From NCBI GenBank assembly GCA_904379015.1, contig CAJFHG010000010.1, positions 1 to 64,000 on the forward strand: DNA of 64,000 nucleotides, written 5' to 3'. Numbering within the stretch: the stretch's first letter is position 1; the number at the start of each line of letters is the position of its first letter. The stretch is from Candidatus Paralachnospira caecorum. Its GTDB lineage: Bacteria; Bacillota; Clostridia; Lachnospirales; Lachnospiraceae. The translations under genes were made by a program, and so were the position numbers. The notes beneath the pieces are model-generated. The model did not search any database. It saw nothing but the letters and a program-made list of their open reading frames with translations, and was not told the origin of the DNA. Below, in pieces: positions 46,428-55,079 of this stretch.

Positions 46428-46730
46428 TCAGATCTCATAGTCGCAGCAGGTGCGATCCGTCAGATAAGGCTTCACGCAGGCCCCCACAGCCTCCACATGA
46501 CCAGGATTCACCTGATAGGCAGCCAGTGCCTCCGCTGACTCGAAGGTGCTGTCGAGCACCAGATCCACCGAACTGGTGGGAAGGGGCGGAGCGATCACCT
46601 TCACCTCGATCACACCTTCCGCCTTTTCCTTCACCGCCAGCAGACGCTTTTCAAAATCCGCGGCCACAGCCGCTTTCTGCTCCTCTGAAATTTCCGGTTT
46701 GAATTTCCAGCTTACCAAATGCTTTACCAT
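46428..46730 (-). CDS. Dabb (stress-response alpha/beta barrel) protein
   Basis: A 100-aa dimeric ferredoxin-like protein that begins [18 protein letters not shown] and contains [24 protein letters not shown], the Dabb family pattern. Function is unknown. AAGGAGAC precedes the ATG. It sits between nfnB and araD with gaps of 20 and 41 bases. Confidence 0.9.
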   Translation of the reverse strand: MVKHLVSWKFKPEISEEQKAAVAADFEKRLLAVKEKAEGVIEVKVIAPPLPTSSVDLVLDSTFESAEALAAYQVNPGHVEAVGACVKPYLTDRTCCDYEI

Positions 46731-46750
46731 GAAATGTCTCCTTTGTCTCT

Positions 46751-48133
46751 TTATTTTGACAGGAATTCATGAATGCCCTTCGCGCCCGCGCGTCCGGCCT
46801 CCATGGCAAGGATTACGGTAGCCGCGCCGGTCACGGCGTCGCCGCCGGCATATACGCCCTCTTTGCTGGTCTTTCCTGTCTCTGCCTCCGCCACGATGCA
46901 TTTTCTCTTATTTGTCTCAAGACCCTCTGTCGTGGAGGAAATCAGCGGATTCGGAGAAGTTCCGAGGGACATGATCACGGCGTCGCACTCGATCTCAAAT
47001 TCAGATCCCTCAATGGGTACAGGTCTCCTTCTTCCGGAAGCGTCGGGTTCTCCCAGCTCCATGCGGATGCAGCGGACTCCCTTCACCCAGCCGTTTTCAT
47101 CCGTCAGGATCTCCACCGGATTGGTGAGCAGGTCAAAGATCACGCCCTCTTCCTTCGCGTGATGGACTTCTTCCGCTCTCGCGGGAAGCTCTGCCTCGCT
47201 TCTTCTGTATACGATATGGCTCTCCGCGCCGAGACGGAGCGCTGTTCTGGCAGCATCCATGGCTACGTTGCCGCCGCCCACGATGACAGCCTTTTTGCTG
47301 ACAGGCATGGGAGTCGCATAATCTTCCAGTCTCGCCTTCATCAGGTTGCTTCTGGTCAGATATTCATTGGCGGAGAAAACCCCGTTGGCATTCTCGCCGG
47401 GAATATGCATAAACATGGGAAGTCCCGCGCCGGATCCGATGAATACGGCGTCAAAGTCCTCCTCGCCCAGCAGCTCATCAATGGTGATGGACTTGCCGAT
47501 GATCACGTCTGTCTCGATCTTCACGCCGAGGGATTTGACATTCTCCACCTCAGGCTTTACAACCGCGTCTTTGGGAAGACGGAATTCAGGAATGCCGTAT
47601 GTAAGCACGCCGCCTGCTTCATGAAGGGCCTCGAAAATGGTCACGTCATATCCCCATTTTGCCAGGTCGCCCGCGCAGGAAAGTCCTGCGGGACCGGAAC
47701 CGATGACAGCGACCTTCTTTCCGTTCATCGTCTCTGCCTTTTTCGGTTTGATTCCGTTCTCTCTTGCCCAGTCAGCCACAAAACGCTCCAGTTTTCCGAT
47801 GGAAACAGGATCTCCCTTCTTTCCGCGGACACATTTGCCTTCGCACTGGCTCTCCTGAGGGCATACACGCCCGCACACAGCCGGAAGCGAGGAAGAGGCG
47901 GTCAGGATCTCATAAGCCGCGGCAAAATCTTCCTCCACGATTTTTTTGATAAATCCGGGAATGTCGATCGATACGGGACATCCCTGGGAACACATGGGCT
48001 TTTTGCACTGCAGGCAGCGCTTTGCTTCCTCTACTGCCTCTTCCTTATTGTAGCCCAGACATACCTCTTCAAAATTTGTCGCTCTCACCTTGGGAGCCTG
48101 CTCCCTGACGGGTACTCTCTTTAATCCTTCCAT
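46751..48133 (-). CDS. NADPH-dependent glutamate synthase small-subunit-like flavoprotein (NfnB-type)
   Basis: A 460-aa iron-sulfur flavoprotein. N-terminal cysteines (CLQCKKPMCSQGCPVSIDIPG and CGRVCPQESQCEGKC) bind two [4Fe-4S] clusters; GSGPAGLSCAGDLAKWGY binds FAD and VIVGGGNVAMDAART binds NADPH. Next to the partner at 48133-49020 it forms a NfnAB-type electron-bifurcating ferredoxin:NADP transhydrogenase; a homotetrameric glutamate synthase role is the traditional name. The ATG overlaps the upstream stop by one base (TAATG). Confidence 0.93.
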   Translation of the reverse strand: MEGLKRVPVREQAPKVRATNFEEVCLGYNKEEAVEEAKRCLQCKKPMCSQGCPVSIDIPGFIKKIVEEDFAAAYEILTASSSLPAVCGRVCPQESQCEGKCVRGKKGDPVSIGKLERFVADWARENGIKPKKAETMNGKKVAVIGSGPAGLSCAGDLAKWGYDVTIFEALHEAGGVLTYGIPEFRLPKDAVVKPEVENVKSLGVKIETDVIIGKSITIDELLGEEDFDAVFIGSGAGLPMFMHIPGENANGVFSANEYLTRSNLMKARLEDYATPMPVSKKAVIVGGGNVAMDAARTALRLGAESHIVYRRSEAELPARAEEVHHAKEEGVIFDLLTNPVEILTDENGWVKGVRCIRMELGEPDASGRRRPVPIEGSEFEIECDAVIMSLGTSPNPLISSTTEGLETNKRKCIVAEAETGKTSKEGVYAGGDAVTGAATVILAMEAGRAGAKGIHEFLSK

Positions 48134-49020
48134 TATTTGTCACCTCCACAGAATCCGCAGCCGCCATGATGGGTCTTGCCTTCCTTATATCTCAACAAAG
48201 CTCTGCCCTCTTCCGTCTTATACATAGCCTGGCGCTTCATCGCTTCGTCAAAATTGATCTTGTGGCCGTCAAACTCAGGGCCGTCCACACAGGCAAATTT
48301 CACTTCGTCCCCTACGGTCAGACGGCAGGCACCGCACATACCCGTGCCGTCCACCATGATCGGATTCATGCTGACGATGGTGGGGATTCCCAGCTTCTTG
48401 GTGGTCAGACAGCAGAATTTCATCATGATCATGGGGCCGATGGAAACACATACGTCATAGTGTTTTCCTTCCGCAGCCAGATCTTCGATCACCTTCGTGA
48501 CCATGCCGTTTCTGCCGTAGCTTCCGTCATCGGTGGTGATATAAAGATTTCCCGCCACTTTCTTCATCATATCTTCCATGATGATCAGGCTCTTTGTCTT
48601 GGCGCCTACGATCACGTCCGCGTCGACGCCGTGCTCATGAAGCCATTTCACCTGGGGATAGACAGGGGCTGTACCGACGCCGCCGGCCACAAACAGGATC
48701 TTTTTCTTCTTTACTTCTTCCAGATCGCCGGTGATCAGCTCAGACGGACGTCCCAGAGGACCCACAAAGTCCAGAATGCTGTCCCCAGCCTTCATATCAG
48801 CCAGCTGATAAGTCGAGGCTCCGATCGGCTGGAAAACGATCGTAACGGTTCCCTTTTCTCTGTCATAGTCCGCGATGGTCAGAGGAATTCTTTCACCCTT
48901 CTCATCTAATCTGACAATAATGAACTGTCCGGGCAGGCAAGACTTTGCCACACGTTTTGCTTCCACATCCATAAGAATAATATTCTCTGCCAGATGCTCC
49001 GCTTTCAGAATCTTGAACAT
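48133..49020 (-). CDS. NfnA-type NAD/ferredoxin oxidoreductase subunit
   Basis: A 295-aa flavoprotein of the dihydroorotate-dehydrogenase electron-transfer/sulfide dehydrogenase family. The FAD domain has IPLTIADYDREKGTV and QLADMKAGDSILDFVGPLG; NAD motif FVAGGVGTAPVYPQ; C-terminal [2Fe-2S] cysteines are in GTGMCGACRLTVGDEVKFACVDG. It is the leading gene of the nfnA-nfnB-dabb-araD unit. AAGGAGG precedes the ATG. Confidence 0.93.
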   Translation of the reverse strand: MFKILKAEHLAENIILMDVEAKRVAKSCLPGQFIIVRLDEKGERIPLTIADYDREKGTVTIVFQPIGASTYQLADMKAGDSILDFVGPLGRPSELITGDLEEVKKKKILFVAGGVGTAPVYPQVKWLHEHGVDADVIVGAKTKSLIIMEDMMKKVAGNLYITTDDGSYGRNGMVTKVIEDLAAEGKHYDVCVSIGPMIMMKFCCLTTKKLGIPTIVSMNPIMVDGTGMCGACRLTVGDEVKFACVDGPEFDGHKINFDEAMKRQAMYKTEEGRALLRYKEGKTHHGGCGFCGGDK

Positions 49021-49046
49021 TTCCTTTCCTCCTTAACTTTCCTCCC

Positions 49047-49070
49047 GCATGCGCCGCGTTCTGCGCATGC
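49047..49070 (-). promoter_or_regulatory. perfect 8-bp inverted repeat in the nfnA leader
   Basis: GCATGCGC (49047-49054) and GCGCATGC (49063-49070) form a perfect stem with an 8-base loop between the promoter and the ribosome site. It could be an operator or an RNA hairpin controlling nfnA. Confidence 0.5.
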
Positions 49071-49080
49071 TATCGTCCTT

Positions 49081-49109
49081 ATTTTAACACTCTGCCTGGG
49101 GCATTTCAA
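49081..49109 (-). promoter_or_regulatory. promoter of the nfnA-nfnB-dabb-araD unit
   Basis: -35 TTGAAA (49104-49109), 17-bp spacer, -10 TAAAAT (49081-49086) on the minus strand. Confidence 0.8.
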
Positions 49110-49182
49110 CTGTAAATTCGGGGAAATCTTCCAAAAAGAGCCTTCAGTGCTTTATTTCGTTGCGCTTTAAAGCAAAAAAGCG

Positions 49183-49211
49183 TTGACAGCCTTCATCTTC
49201 TGTCCTAAAAT
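49183..49211 (+). promoter_or_regulatory. aroF promoter
   Basis: -35 TTGACA (49183-49188), 17-bp spacer, -10 TAAAAT (49206-49211), followed by a short CCTTGA/TCAAGG palindrome and the ribosome site AAAGGA. Confidence 0.85.
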
Positions 49212-49262
49212 TACCCTTGAATCAAGGATAACCGCATCTGTTTAAGAAAGGACAAAAGAATC

Positions 49263-50279
49263 ATGATCATCATTATGAAGCCGGGCGCCAGCCGGAGCAA
49301 TATAGATCATGTCATCGGCATGATAGAGGAAAAGGGACTGAACGCGCATCTTTCAGAGGGCTCTCAGGTCACGATCATCGGAGTCGTCGGCGACAAGACA
49401 AAGCTGGCCCATTCCAATATCGAGATTGCCCCCGGCGTGGACCACATCGTCCCCGTCACAGAAAGCTACAAGCTGACCAACAAAAAATTCCATCCGAAGG
49501 ATTCTGTCGTTCAGGTCGGACACGTTTTGATCGGACCGGGCACCTTTACCGTCATGGCGGGCCCCTGCGCCGTGGAAAGCAGAGAGCAGGTCCTGGAGAC
49601 CGCCCAGGCCGTAAAAAAAGCCGGCGCTTCTATCCTGCGCGGCGGCGCCTATAAGCCCCGGACCTCCCCCTATTCTTTTCAGGGTCTTGAGGAAGAAGGT
49701 CTGAAATACATGAAAGAGGCGGGGGAAACGGCGGGTCTTCCCATCATCTGCGAAGTGACAAGCTGTCATGCCCTGGAAACTGCCGTCCGGTATGTGGACA
49801 TGATCCAGATCGGCGCCAGAAACATGCAGAATTTTGAGCTTTTAAAGGAAGCCGGAAAGGCGGGAATTCCGGTCATGCTCAAGCGGGGCCTTTCCGCCAC
49901 CATCGACGAGTGGCTCAACGCTGCCGAATATATCGTGGCAGAGGGGAATTCCAATGTGGTCCTCTGCGAACGGGGAATCCGCACCTTCGAGCCTTCCACC
50001 AGAAACACGCTGGATATCAGCGCCGTACCGGTCCTGAAATCCAAAACCCATCTTCCGGTCATTGTGGATCCAAGCCACGCCTCCGGTGTCCGCGCCTACG
50101 TGGAGCCTCTGGCCAAAGCCGCGGCTGCGGCCGGCGCCGACGGGATCATGGTGGAGGTACATCCCTGCCCCGAAAAAGCTCTGTCGGACGGCCCCCAGTC
50201 CCTTACATTCTCAGATTTTGACAAACTGTGCCGCGACCTGGCGCCTTATGCCGGCCTGGCAGGGAGAAGATTTCCGTAA
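49263..50279 (+). CDS. aroF: 3-deoxy-7-phosphoheptulonate (DAHP) synthase, I-beta type
   Basis: A 338-aa first enzyme of the shikimate pathway. The N-terminal 75 residues form a ferredoxin-like regulatory domain (IIIMKPGASRSNIDHVIG) typical of the I-beta group. The barrel has VMAGPCAVESREQVL, GAYKPRTSPYSFQGL, and metal ligands in CEVTS, DPSHASG and EVHPCPEKALSDG. The start ATG follows AAAGGACAAAAGAATC. Confidence 0.96.
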   Translation: MIIIMKPGASRSNIDHVIGMIEEKGLNAHLSEGSQVTIIGVVGDKTKLAHSNIEIAPGVDHIVPVTESYKLTNKKFHPKDSVVQVGHVLIGPGTFTVMAGPCAVESREQVLETAQAVKKAGASILRGGAYKPRTSPYSFQGLEEEGLKYMKEAGETAGLPIICEVTSCHALETAVRYVDMIQIGARNMQNFELLKEAGKAGIPVMLKRGLSATIDEWLNAAEYIVAEGNSNVVLCERGIRTFEPSTRNTLDISAVPVLKSKTHLPVIVDPSHASGVRAYVEPLAKAAAAAGADGIMVEVHPCPEKALSDGPQSLTFSDFDKLCRDLAPYAGLAGRRFP

Positions 50280-50287
50280 GTTCAGGA

Positions 50288-50345
50288 AGGGCCGCCTGTT
50301 TCAAATGAAGCAGACGGCCCCTCTCAATGATCTCTTTTCTATTCT
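50288..50345 (+). terminator. possible terminator of aroF
   Basis: GGGCCG-CTG and CAG-CGGCCC pair around about 14 bases; the T-rich part (CTCTTTTCTATTCTATTTT) is some 15 bases further, so it is a weak candidate. Confidence 0.5.
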
Positions 50346-50386
50346 ATTTTAACTGACGCCATCCATCCGGCTCCTGCCGGAATCCC

Positions 50387-51424
50387 TTACATCAGACCGG
50401 AAAGCATGGTGGAAAGCGCGCTGTTGAGGCTGCCTCCCACAATCTGCATATAAATCCATGAAATGATCATTCCGGCCAGCAGATTCACCAGGAAGGTGAC
50501 AAACAGCTGCCAGATCTTTTTGTTTTTATCATCCGCGCTGAAAGCATTCATCGATGCCGGAATGAAGAAATAGCAAAGCAGCGCGCCTGCCTGATAGAAA
50601 AGCGCCGTCAGCACCAGTGTAAACTGGCTTATGATCGGGAAGATCAGGATAAAAAGCGCCGTCAGCGCCGTAAAAGGCATCTGCGCAATGGCCTTCGCCG
50701 CAGCCACGCCGAGCCCCTGCGTATAAGTCATCTCTTTCTTTGCCATCGTTCTCGCAAACACCATGGCAAATGCCGCCCACACCGCCAGAATGGCCGCGCC
50801 GGCCAGAATCGCGATAAAGAAGAAAAGAGGCGTGCTCACGATCTTATAACCGCTGAAGCTTACCAGGGAATTGATCTTCACACCCAAAAACAGAAAGATA
50901 AAGGAAAACAGAAGAACCTGGATCGCGCATATTCCAAGGGATACAGACGCTTTCCCGGAAACAGCCAGATTGGACAGAGTTCCCGCCGGTTTTTTATAGG
51001 CATTTACGATGGTGCCCCACAGATCCTTAAAATATTCGCCCGCCGCACCGCTCTTTTTCGGCTGGCCGTAAGCTCCTCCCTGGGGCTGGCCATAAGGATT
51101 TCCCTGACCGTAGGCTCCTCCCTGGGGCTGACCGTAAGGATTTCCCTGACCGTAGGCTCCTCCCTGGGGCTGGCCGTAGAGATTCCCCTGGCCGTAGGCT
51201 CCTCCCTGGGGCTGGCCGTAGGCTCCTCCCCGGGGCTGATCCTGAGCCGTCTTTTCTCCAGCATCCTCAGCAGTCTCCTGTCCGGGCTCCGGCGCCGGGC
51301 TCTGCTCTTCCGTCACCGGCTGACTCTGTGCCGGCTCCTGCGCATTTTCTTTTTTCTGACTCTGACATGTACAGATTTCACCGTCCTGCAACGGCCGTCC
51401 GCACTGACTGCAAAACTTTGCCAT
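50387..51424 (-). CDS. zinc-ribbon, repeat-linker, polytopic membrane protein
   Basis: A 345-aa protein: N-terminal zinc ribbon (FCSQCGRPLQDGEICTC), an acidic/Gln-rich stretch, then about four copies of a 14-residue unit (YGQPQGGAYGQGNP) at residues about 66-122, then about five membrane segments (VSLGICAIQVLLFSFIFLFLG and others) of the YIP1-like type. It ends SALSTMLSGLM. The last gene of the six-gene kinase/FHA unit. AAGGAGGAG precedes the ATG. Function is unknown; a membrane partner or substrate of the adjacent kinase is plausible. Confidence 0.8.
   Translation of the reverse strand: MAKFCSQCGRPLQDGEICTCQSQKKENAQEPAQSQPVTEEQSPAPEPGQETAEDAGEKTAQDQPRGGAYGQPQGGAYGQGNLYGQPQGGAYGQGNPYGQPQGGAYGQGNPYGQPQGGAYGQPKKSGAAGEYFKDLWGTIVNAYKKPAGTLSNLAVSGKASVSLGICAIQVLLFSFIFLFLGVKINSLVSFSGYKIVSTPLFFFIAILAGAAILAVWAAFAMVFARTMAKKEMTYTQGLGVAAAKAIAQMPFTALTALFILIFPIISQFTLVLTALFYQAGALLCYFFIPASMNAFSADDKNKKIWQLFVTFLVNLLAGMIISWIYMQIVGGSLNSALSTMLSGLM
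51060..51238. repeat. in-frame 42-bp tandem repeat
   Basis: Just over four near-identical 42-bp units inside the zinc-ribbon gene. The units keep frame, so copy-number change by slippage would lengthen or shorten the linker by 14 residues without ending the protein. Confidence 0.9.
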
Positions 51425-51493
51425 ATAGACTCCTCCTTCATGTTGTCCCTGCGCGAGCAGGAATTTTTATAGTTATCTTATTTTATAATAAGC

Positions 51494-53212
51494 TCACTGA
51501 TTTTCTGACAGCCAACCGCCGTCATACAGCTGATCCATGATTGTTTCCAGCGCCGCCATGAGGGAAGATTCATCCTCTCCTCCGTTTTTTTCATAACAGG
51601 CCAGCGCCTGATCATAATAGGTTTTTACTGCCTGATAATTCCGGCTTTCCAGCGGAAGCAGCTCCTGTTCCTCACAGAGAATGACTGCCATCAGTCCATA
51701 TACCCGGTAATTCTCAGACCCTTGCCGGATCAGTGCTTCCAGGGATGTTTCTGCCTCATTCAGGACCGCCGCCGAATCCTGCCCTTCTTCTCCGGACAGA
51801 CGGATCAGGGCACTGGCCCGCAGGAGCCCCGCCCGCTTATCAAGCAGCTCTTCATCTGCGCCTTCGGCCGCCCTGTCCGCGTATTCCGCCGCCTGCTCAT
51901 AATCTCCGTCAGCCATGAAAAGTTCCGCGCGCACGTAAAGCACGTCTGCGTCATTCATGTCTCCATAACTGTCCAGAACCGCTTCCGCTTCCGTGACACG
52001 TCCTTTTCTGGCCAGCGCCACTGCATAATCCCGGTAAATTTCCGGATCCGCGGAGTCTCCGGCGTCCTGCAGGGCCTGTTCATAATAGAGGATCGCCTGA
52101 TCATATTCTTCTTTCCCCAGATACCCGTCGGCGATCATATATTCAATATCCGATTTAATATCCATGGCGCCTTTCCATCCGCCCTCCAGACTGGCCTCAT
52201 CCAGGATCTCCATGCCAAAACGGATTACCTGGTCATACTCCTCTGCCTTTGCATACAAATAGAGCTGGTCGGCCCTGGCCGCGTAGCGTTCCGTCCGCTC
52301 CATCCGCGTTCTGTACCAATTCAAGGTCAGAAGGGCAGCCGCGGCCGCCGCCAGGACGATACAGAGGGAAATACACACCGTCCGGATGGTACGGATCCGC
52401 TTCCGCCTGCTGTCATGTTCTCCGATGCGGGTCAGATCACCCAGCAGCTGGAGTACCGACTGATAACGGTCCTTCGGCCGGAAGGCCATGGCCTTTGAAA
52501 TGATCCTCACCAGACTGTCCGGGACCCGTCCTTTATAGGCTTCGATCGGAACAATTTTCCTGAAATCCCGGTCGGGCCGCATGCCCGTCACCATATGGTA
52601 CATGGTGGCGCCGATGCTGTAAATATCTGACAGCTCGCCCTTCTTTTCCTCCGGAAGCCGCCCTCCCTCTCCCGGCACAGCACACTGCTCCGGAGAAGAA
52701 TAGCCCGCGCTCACAGCCCGCACAGGGCTGGCCGCTTCCGCGCCGACAGAAATATTGAAATCGATCAGGCAGACATTGCCCTCCGGCGTGATCATAATAT
52801 TGGAAGGCTTGATATCCCGGTGGAGGATGGGCGGCCGTCTGGAATGAAGATAAGCCACCGCTTCACAAAGCTGTCTGGACCAGACCGTCACCTGACGCAT
52901 GGTCAGCCGCGTTCCCCGTTTCAGATAATATTCCAGAGAATGTCCCGGAATATAATCCATAACCGTAAAAACCTCTCCGGCCACCTCCAGAAAATCATAG
53001 ATCCGCGGAAGATAAGTATGATGAAGATTCTTCAGGATATCAGCCTCTCCCCGGAGATTCAGCCGTCCCGCGGCGCTGTCCGCGACCTTTTTCACCGCAA
53101 CCGGTTTTCTGAGCCTCAGGTGCATGGCCTGATACACGATGCCGCCTCCGCCCTGTCCGATCACGCCTAAAATTTCATATGTATCATTCAAAACACTGCC
53201 TGTCTTCAGCAT
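51494..53212 (-). CDS. membrane Ser/Thr protein kinase with C-terminal TPRs
   Basis: A 572-aa Hanks-type kinase. Gly loop GQGGGGIV, Lys41 in VAVKK, catalytic HRDIKPSN (131-138, Asp133). The Mg-binding DFG reads DFN (151-153). SPEQ replaces APE. A membrane segment follows at about 278-298 (VCISLCIVLAAAAAALLTLNWY), then several TPR units (about 300-560), unlike PrkC, which has PASTA repeats. Kinase inside, TPR domain outside. It sits within the FHA/zinc-ribbon cluster, whose FHA protein is a likely reader of its phosphorylation. Confidence 0.93.
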   Translation of the reverse strand: MLKTGSVLNDTYEILGVIGQGGGGIVYQAMHLRLRKPVAVKKVADSAAGRLNLRGEADILKNLHHTYLPRIYDFLEVAGEVFTVMDYIPGHSLEYYLKRGTRLTMRQVTVWSRQLCEAVAYLHSRRPPILHRDIKPSNIMITPEGNVCLIDFNISVGAEAASPVRAVSAGYSSPEQCAVPGEGGRLPEEKKGELSDIYSIGATMYHMVTGMRPDRDFRKIVPIEAYKGRVPDSLVRIISKAMAFRPKDRYQSVLQLLGDLTRIGEHDSRRKRIRTIRTVCISLCIVLAAAAAALLTLNWYRTRMERTERYAARADQLYLYAKAEEYDQVIRFGMEILDEASLEGGWKGAMDIKSDIEYMIADGYLGKEEYDQAILYYEQALQDAGDSADPEIYRDYAVALARKGRVTEAEAVLDSYGDMNDADVLYVRAELFMADGDYEQAAEYADRAAEGADEELLDKRAGLLRASALIRLSGEEGQDSAAVLNEAETSLEALIRQGSENYRVYGLMAVILCEEQELLPLESRNYQAVKTYYDQALACYEKNGGEDESSLMAALETIMDQLYDGGWLSENQ

Positions 53213-53232
53213 GTTCCGCGCGCACCACCTGT

Positions 53233-54075
53233 TTAAAAGCCAAAGCCGCCGCTGTCACGGCTGTCGATTTTCCACTCAGGAATGAACAGGAACTTCATTC
53301 CCGTCCGCACCACCGTGACCTCGGTCTCTTCCGCTTCGCCGGGAGAAATCCCCATCACGGAAAACGACATGGATACGACCAGATCCTTGCGTGTCAGACC
53401 GTCTTCTCCCACATAGGAAGGGCTTTCCGACACCTTCCGGACCTCAAAATTTGCCACATTTAATCCGAGAGAGGCCAGACCTGCCGTTCCATTTGCCTCA
53501 GAGATGAACTCCTCTCTGGTATATTCCTGGTCTTCCCAGTAAATGCTGTCATATACCTTGCCCCAGTTTCCTTTTTTGGCCGCGCTGACCATCGCGTGGA
53601 CAGGCGCCATGGGATCACTCTGGGTCACCGCGACATAGCCGATTCCTCCGGCAGCAACCGCCAGAAGGATCACGATCAGCGCGATGATGATTCCCTTCCT
53701 GCGCTTCTTTCTGGTCCGGGGCGGCGGTCCGCCGTGGGAAGGAGGAACCTGCTGTCCGTAATACTGCCCGCTGTAGCCTCCCTGGTATCCTGCTCCGTCC
53801 CGGCCATTCCAGGTCTGAGCGTTCTGGCCTTCCCATTCCTGAGGGTTCTGGCCTTCCCATTCCTGAGGGTTCTGGCCATTCCAGGCCTGAGGGTTCTTCC
53901 AGGTCTGAGGATTCTGGCCTGCCCCGATATTTTTAGAGGCCTCCTGGGCAGCTTCTCTTTCGCCGCTGTCCAGAAAAACGGTCTCATCTCCGCTTTCCGC
54001 TTCCATCGGCCGTCCGCAGCTCCTGCAGAATTTTGCCGTATCACTGTTTCTGGCGCCGCAATGGGTACAATACAT
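53233..54075 (-). CDS. zinc-ribbon membrane protein with 8-residue repeat linker
   Basis: A 280-aa protein: zinc ribbon (YCTHCGARNSDTAKFCRSCGRP), a linker with repeats of GQNPQEWE-type units (residues about 45-90), one membrane segment at about 127-149 (GIIIALIVILLAVAAGGIGYVAV), then an extracytoplasmic domain of about 130 residues (PVHAMVSAAKKGNWGKVYDSIY, ending with PEWKID) that looks like a small DUF4878/NTF2-type fold. Function unknown. It lies 20 bases upstream of the kinase gene. Confidence 0.8.
   Translation of the reverse strand: MYCTHCGARNSDTAKFCRSCGRPMEAESGDETVFLDSGEREAAQEASKNIGAGQNPQTWKNPQAWNGQNPQEWEGQNPQEWEGQNAQTWNGRDGAGYQGGYSGQYYGQQVPPSHGGPPPRTRKKRRKGIIIALIVILLAVAAGGIGYVAVTQSDPMAPVHAMVSAAKKGNWGKVYDSIYWEDQEYTREEFISEANGTAGLASLGLNVANFEVRKVSESPSYVGEDGLTRKDLVVSMSFSVMGISPGEAEETEVTVVRTGMKFLFIPEWKIDSRDSGGFGF
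53802..53918. repeat. in-frame 24-bp tandem repeat
   Basis: About four to five units of 24 bp encoding variants of GQNPQEWE. The middle copies are nearly identical, the outer ones (NPQTWK, NPQAWN, NAQTWN) have drifted. Confidence 0.85.
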
Positions 54076-54097
54076 AAACGCTCCTCCTCCCTTTTTC

Positions 54098-55057
54098 TTA
54101 CCGTATCATAAACTGAAACGGCTCATCCGCAAGAACAAATCCGTCTCCGTGACAAAGCCTGTATTCGTCTCCCGGATCCAGGCGCATGCCATTCAGGTAA
54201 GTAGAATTCGTCGAATTATGGTCCACCAGGTAATATTCGCCTCCGTCCATCAGAATGCTGGCATGATGCCGGCTGACCGCCCGGTTGTCCGGAATGCAGA
54301 AATCCGCGTCAGGACTCTTTCCGATCAGCGTCTCATCCAGTACGATAGCCATCTCGTCTCCGGTCCGTATGCGGATGATATAAGCGACCTCCTTCACCGC
54401 GGAGAACGCATCCGGCAGCATGATATCCAGCTCCTTTTCCTGCTGACCGCTTCCGGGGATCGCTCCCTCCTCTTTCCTGACCGGCTCATATCCCTCAAAG
54501 CCTTCTGCCGCGGCCGCTTCCGCGGAATCCGCCACGATATCCTGAATCAGCAGGGCATCCACCATCGCTTTGCACTGATCCAGATTTTCACTTTTCACAT
54601 TTTTCACATAATTCAGCAGGGTGATCATATTTTCCTGATTCTGCTCCGGAATTCCCTCCATGACCGTGACGATTTCCGCCATCAGAAGACGCATCTTTTC
54701 CACAGGACTCCTCGCGTCTTTCTGAAGCCCGCAGATCCAGCGGATCTCCCCGGTCCCGTCATGAGAATAAAGATCCGAAAGCGTCATCAGAAGCTCGTTC
54801 CGCGGAATCATATACTCATCCATTGCCACCCATACGTCCAGCAGTCCCTTCAGGATCTGCACCGCCGCCTTCCGGGGCATTTCCCTGGCGTAAAGCTGCT
54901 TGACCGGGGTATATCCTTCTGTATCGTAGCTCACCTCGCCGGCGGCTTCATCGATCTCCAGCTTCAGGATGCCTCTGATCTCATTGCACAAAAGCATCTG
55001 ATAGGTAATCCCGTCAAAAACCGTGTCCACAGACTCCTGCCTGTCTATTCTCTCCAT
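54098..55057 (-). CDS. FHA-domain protein with DUF6382-like N-terminus
   Basis: A 319-aa protein. The first 175 residues (FDGITYQMLLCNEIRGIL, then LLDVWVAMDEYMIPRNELLMTL) resemble the pseudokinase-like DUF6382 domain; a variable linker follows; residues about 240-319 are a canonical FHA domain (IGKSPDADFCIPDNRAVSRHHASI, HNSTNSTYLNG), which binds phosphothreonine. The ATG at 55057 is chosen for AAGGAG; the longer frame to 55099 would overlap the upstream gene. It reads phosphorylation probably made by the kinase two genes downstream. Confidence 0.88.
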   Translation of the reverse strand: MERIDRQESVDTVFDGITYQMLLCNEIRGILKLEIDEAAGEVSYDTEGYTPVKQLYAREMPRKAAVQILKGLLDVWVAMDEYMIPRNELLMTLSDLYSHDGTGEIRWICGLQKDARSPVEKMRLLMAEIVTVMEGIPEQNQENMITLLNYVKNVKSENLDQCKAMVDALLIQDIVADSAEAAAAEGFEGYEPVRKEEGAIPGSGQQEKELDIMLPDAFSAVKEVAYIIRIRTGDEMAIVLDETLIGKSPDADFCIPDNRAVSRHHASILMDGGEYYLVDHNSTNSTYLNGMRLDPGDEYRLCHGDGFVLADEPFQFMIR

Positions 55058-55079
55058 ATACGATCTTACTCCTTCCGTC

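Noticed and set aside
51060-51238. CRISPR-like direct repeats
   Set aside because: The repeats are contiguous, in frame within a gene and have no spacers. No CRISPR array was seen in the window.
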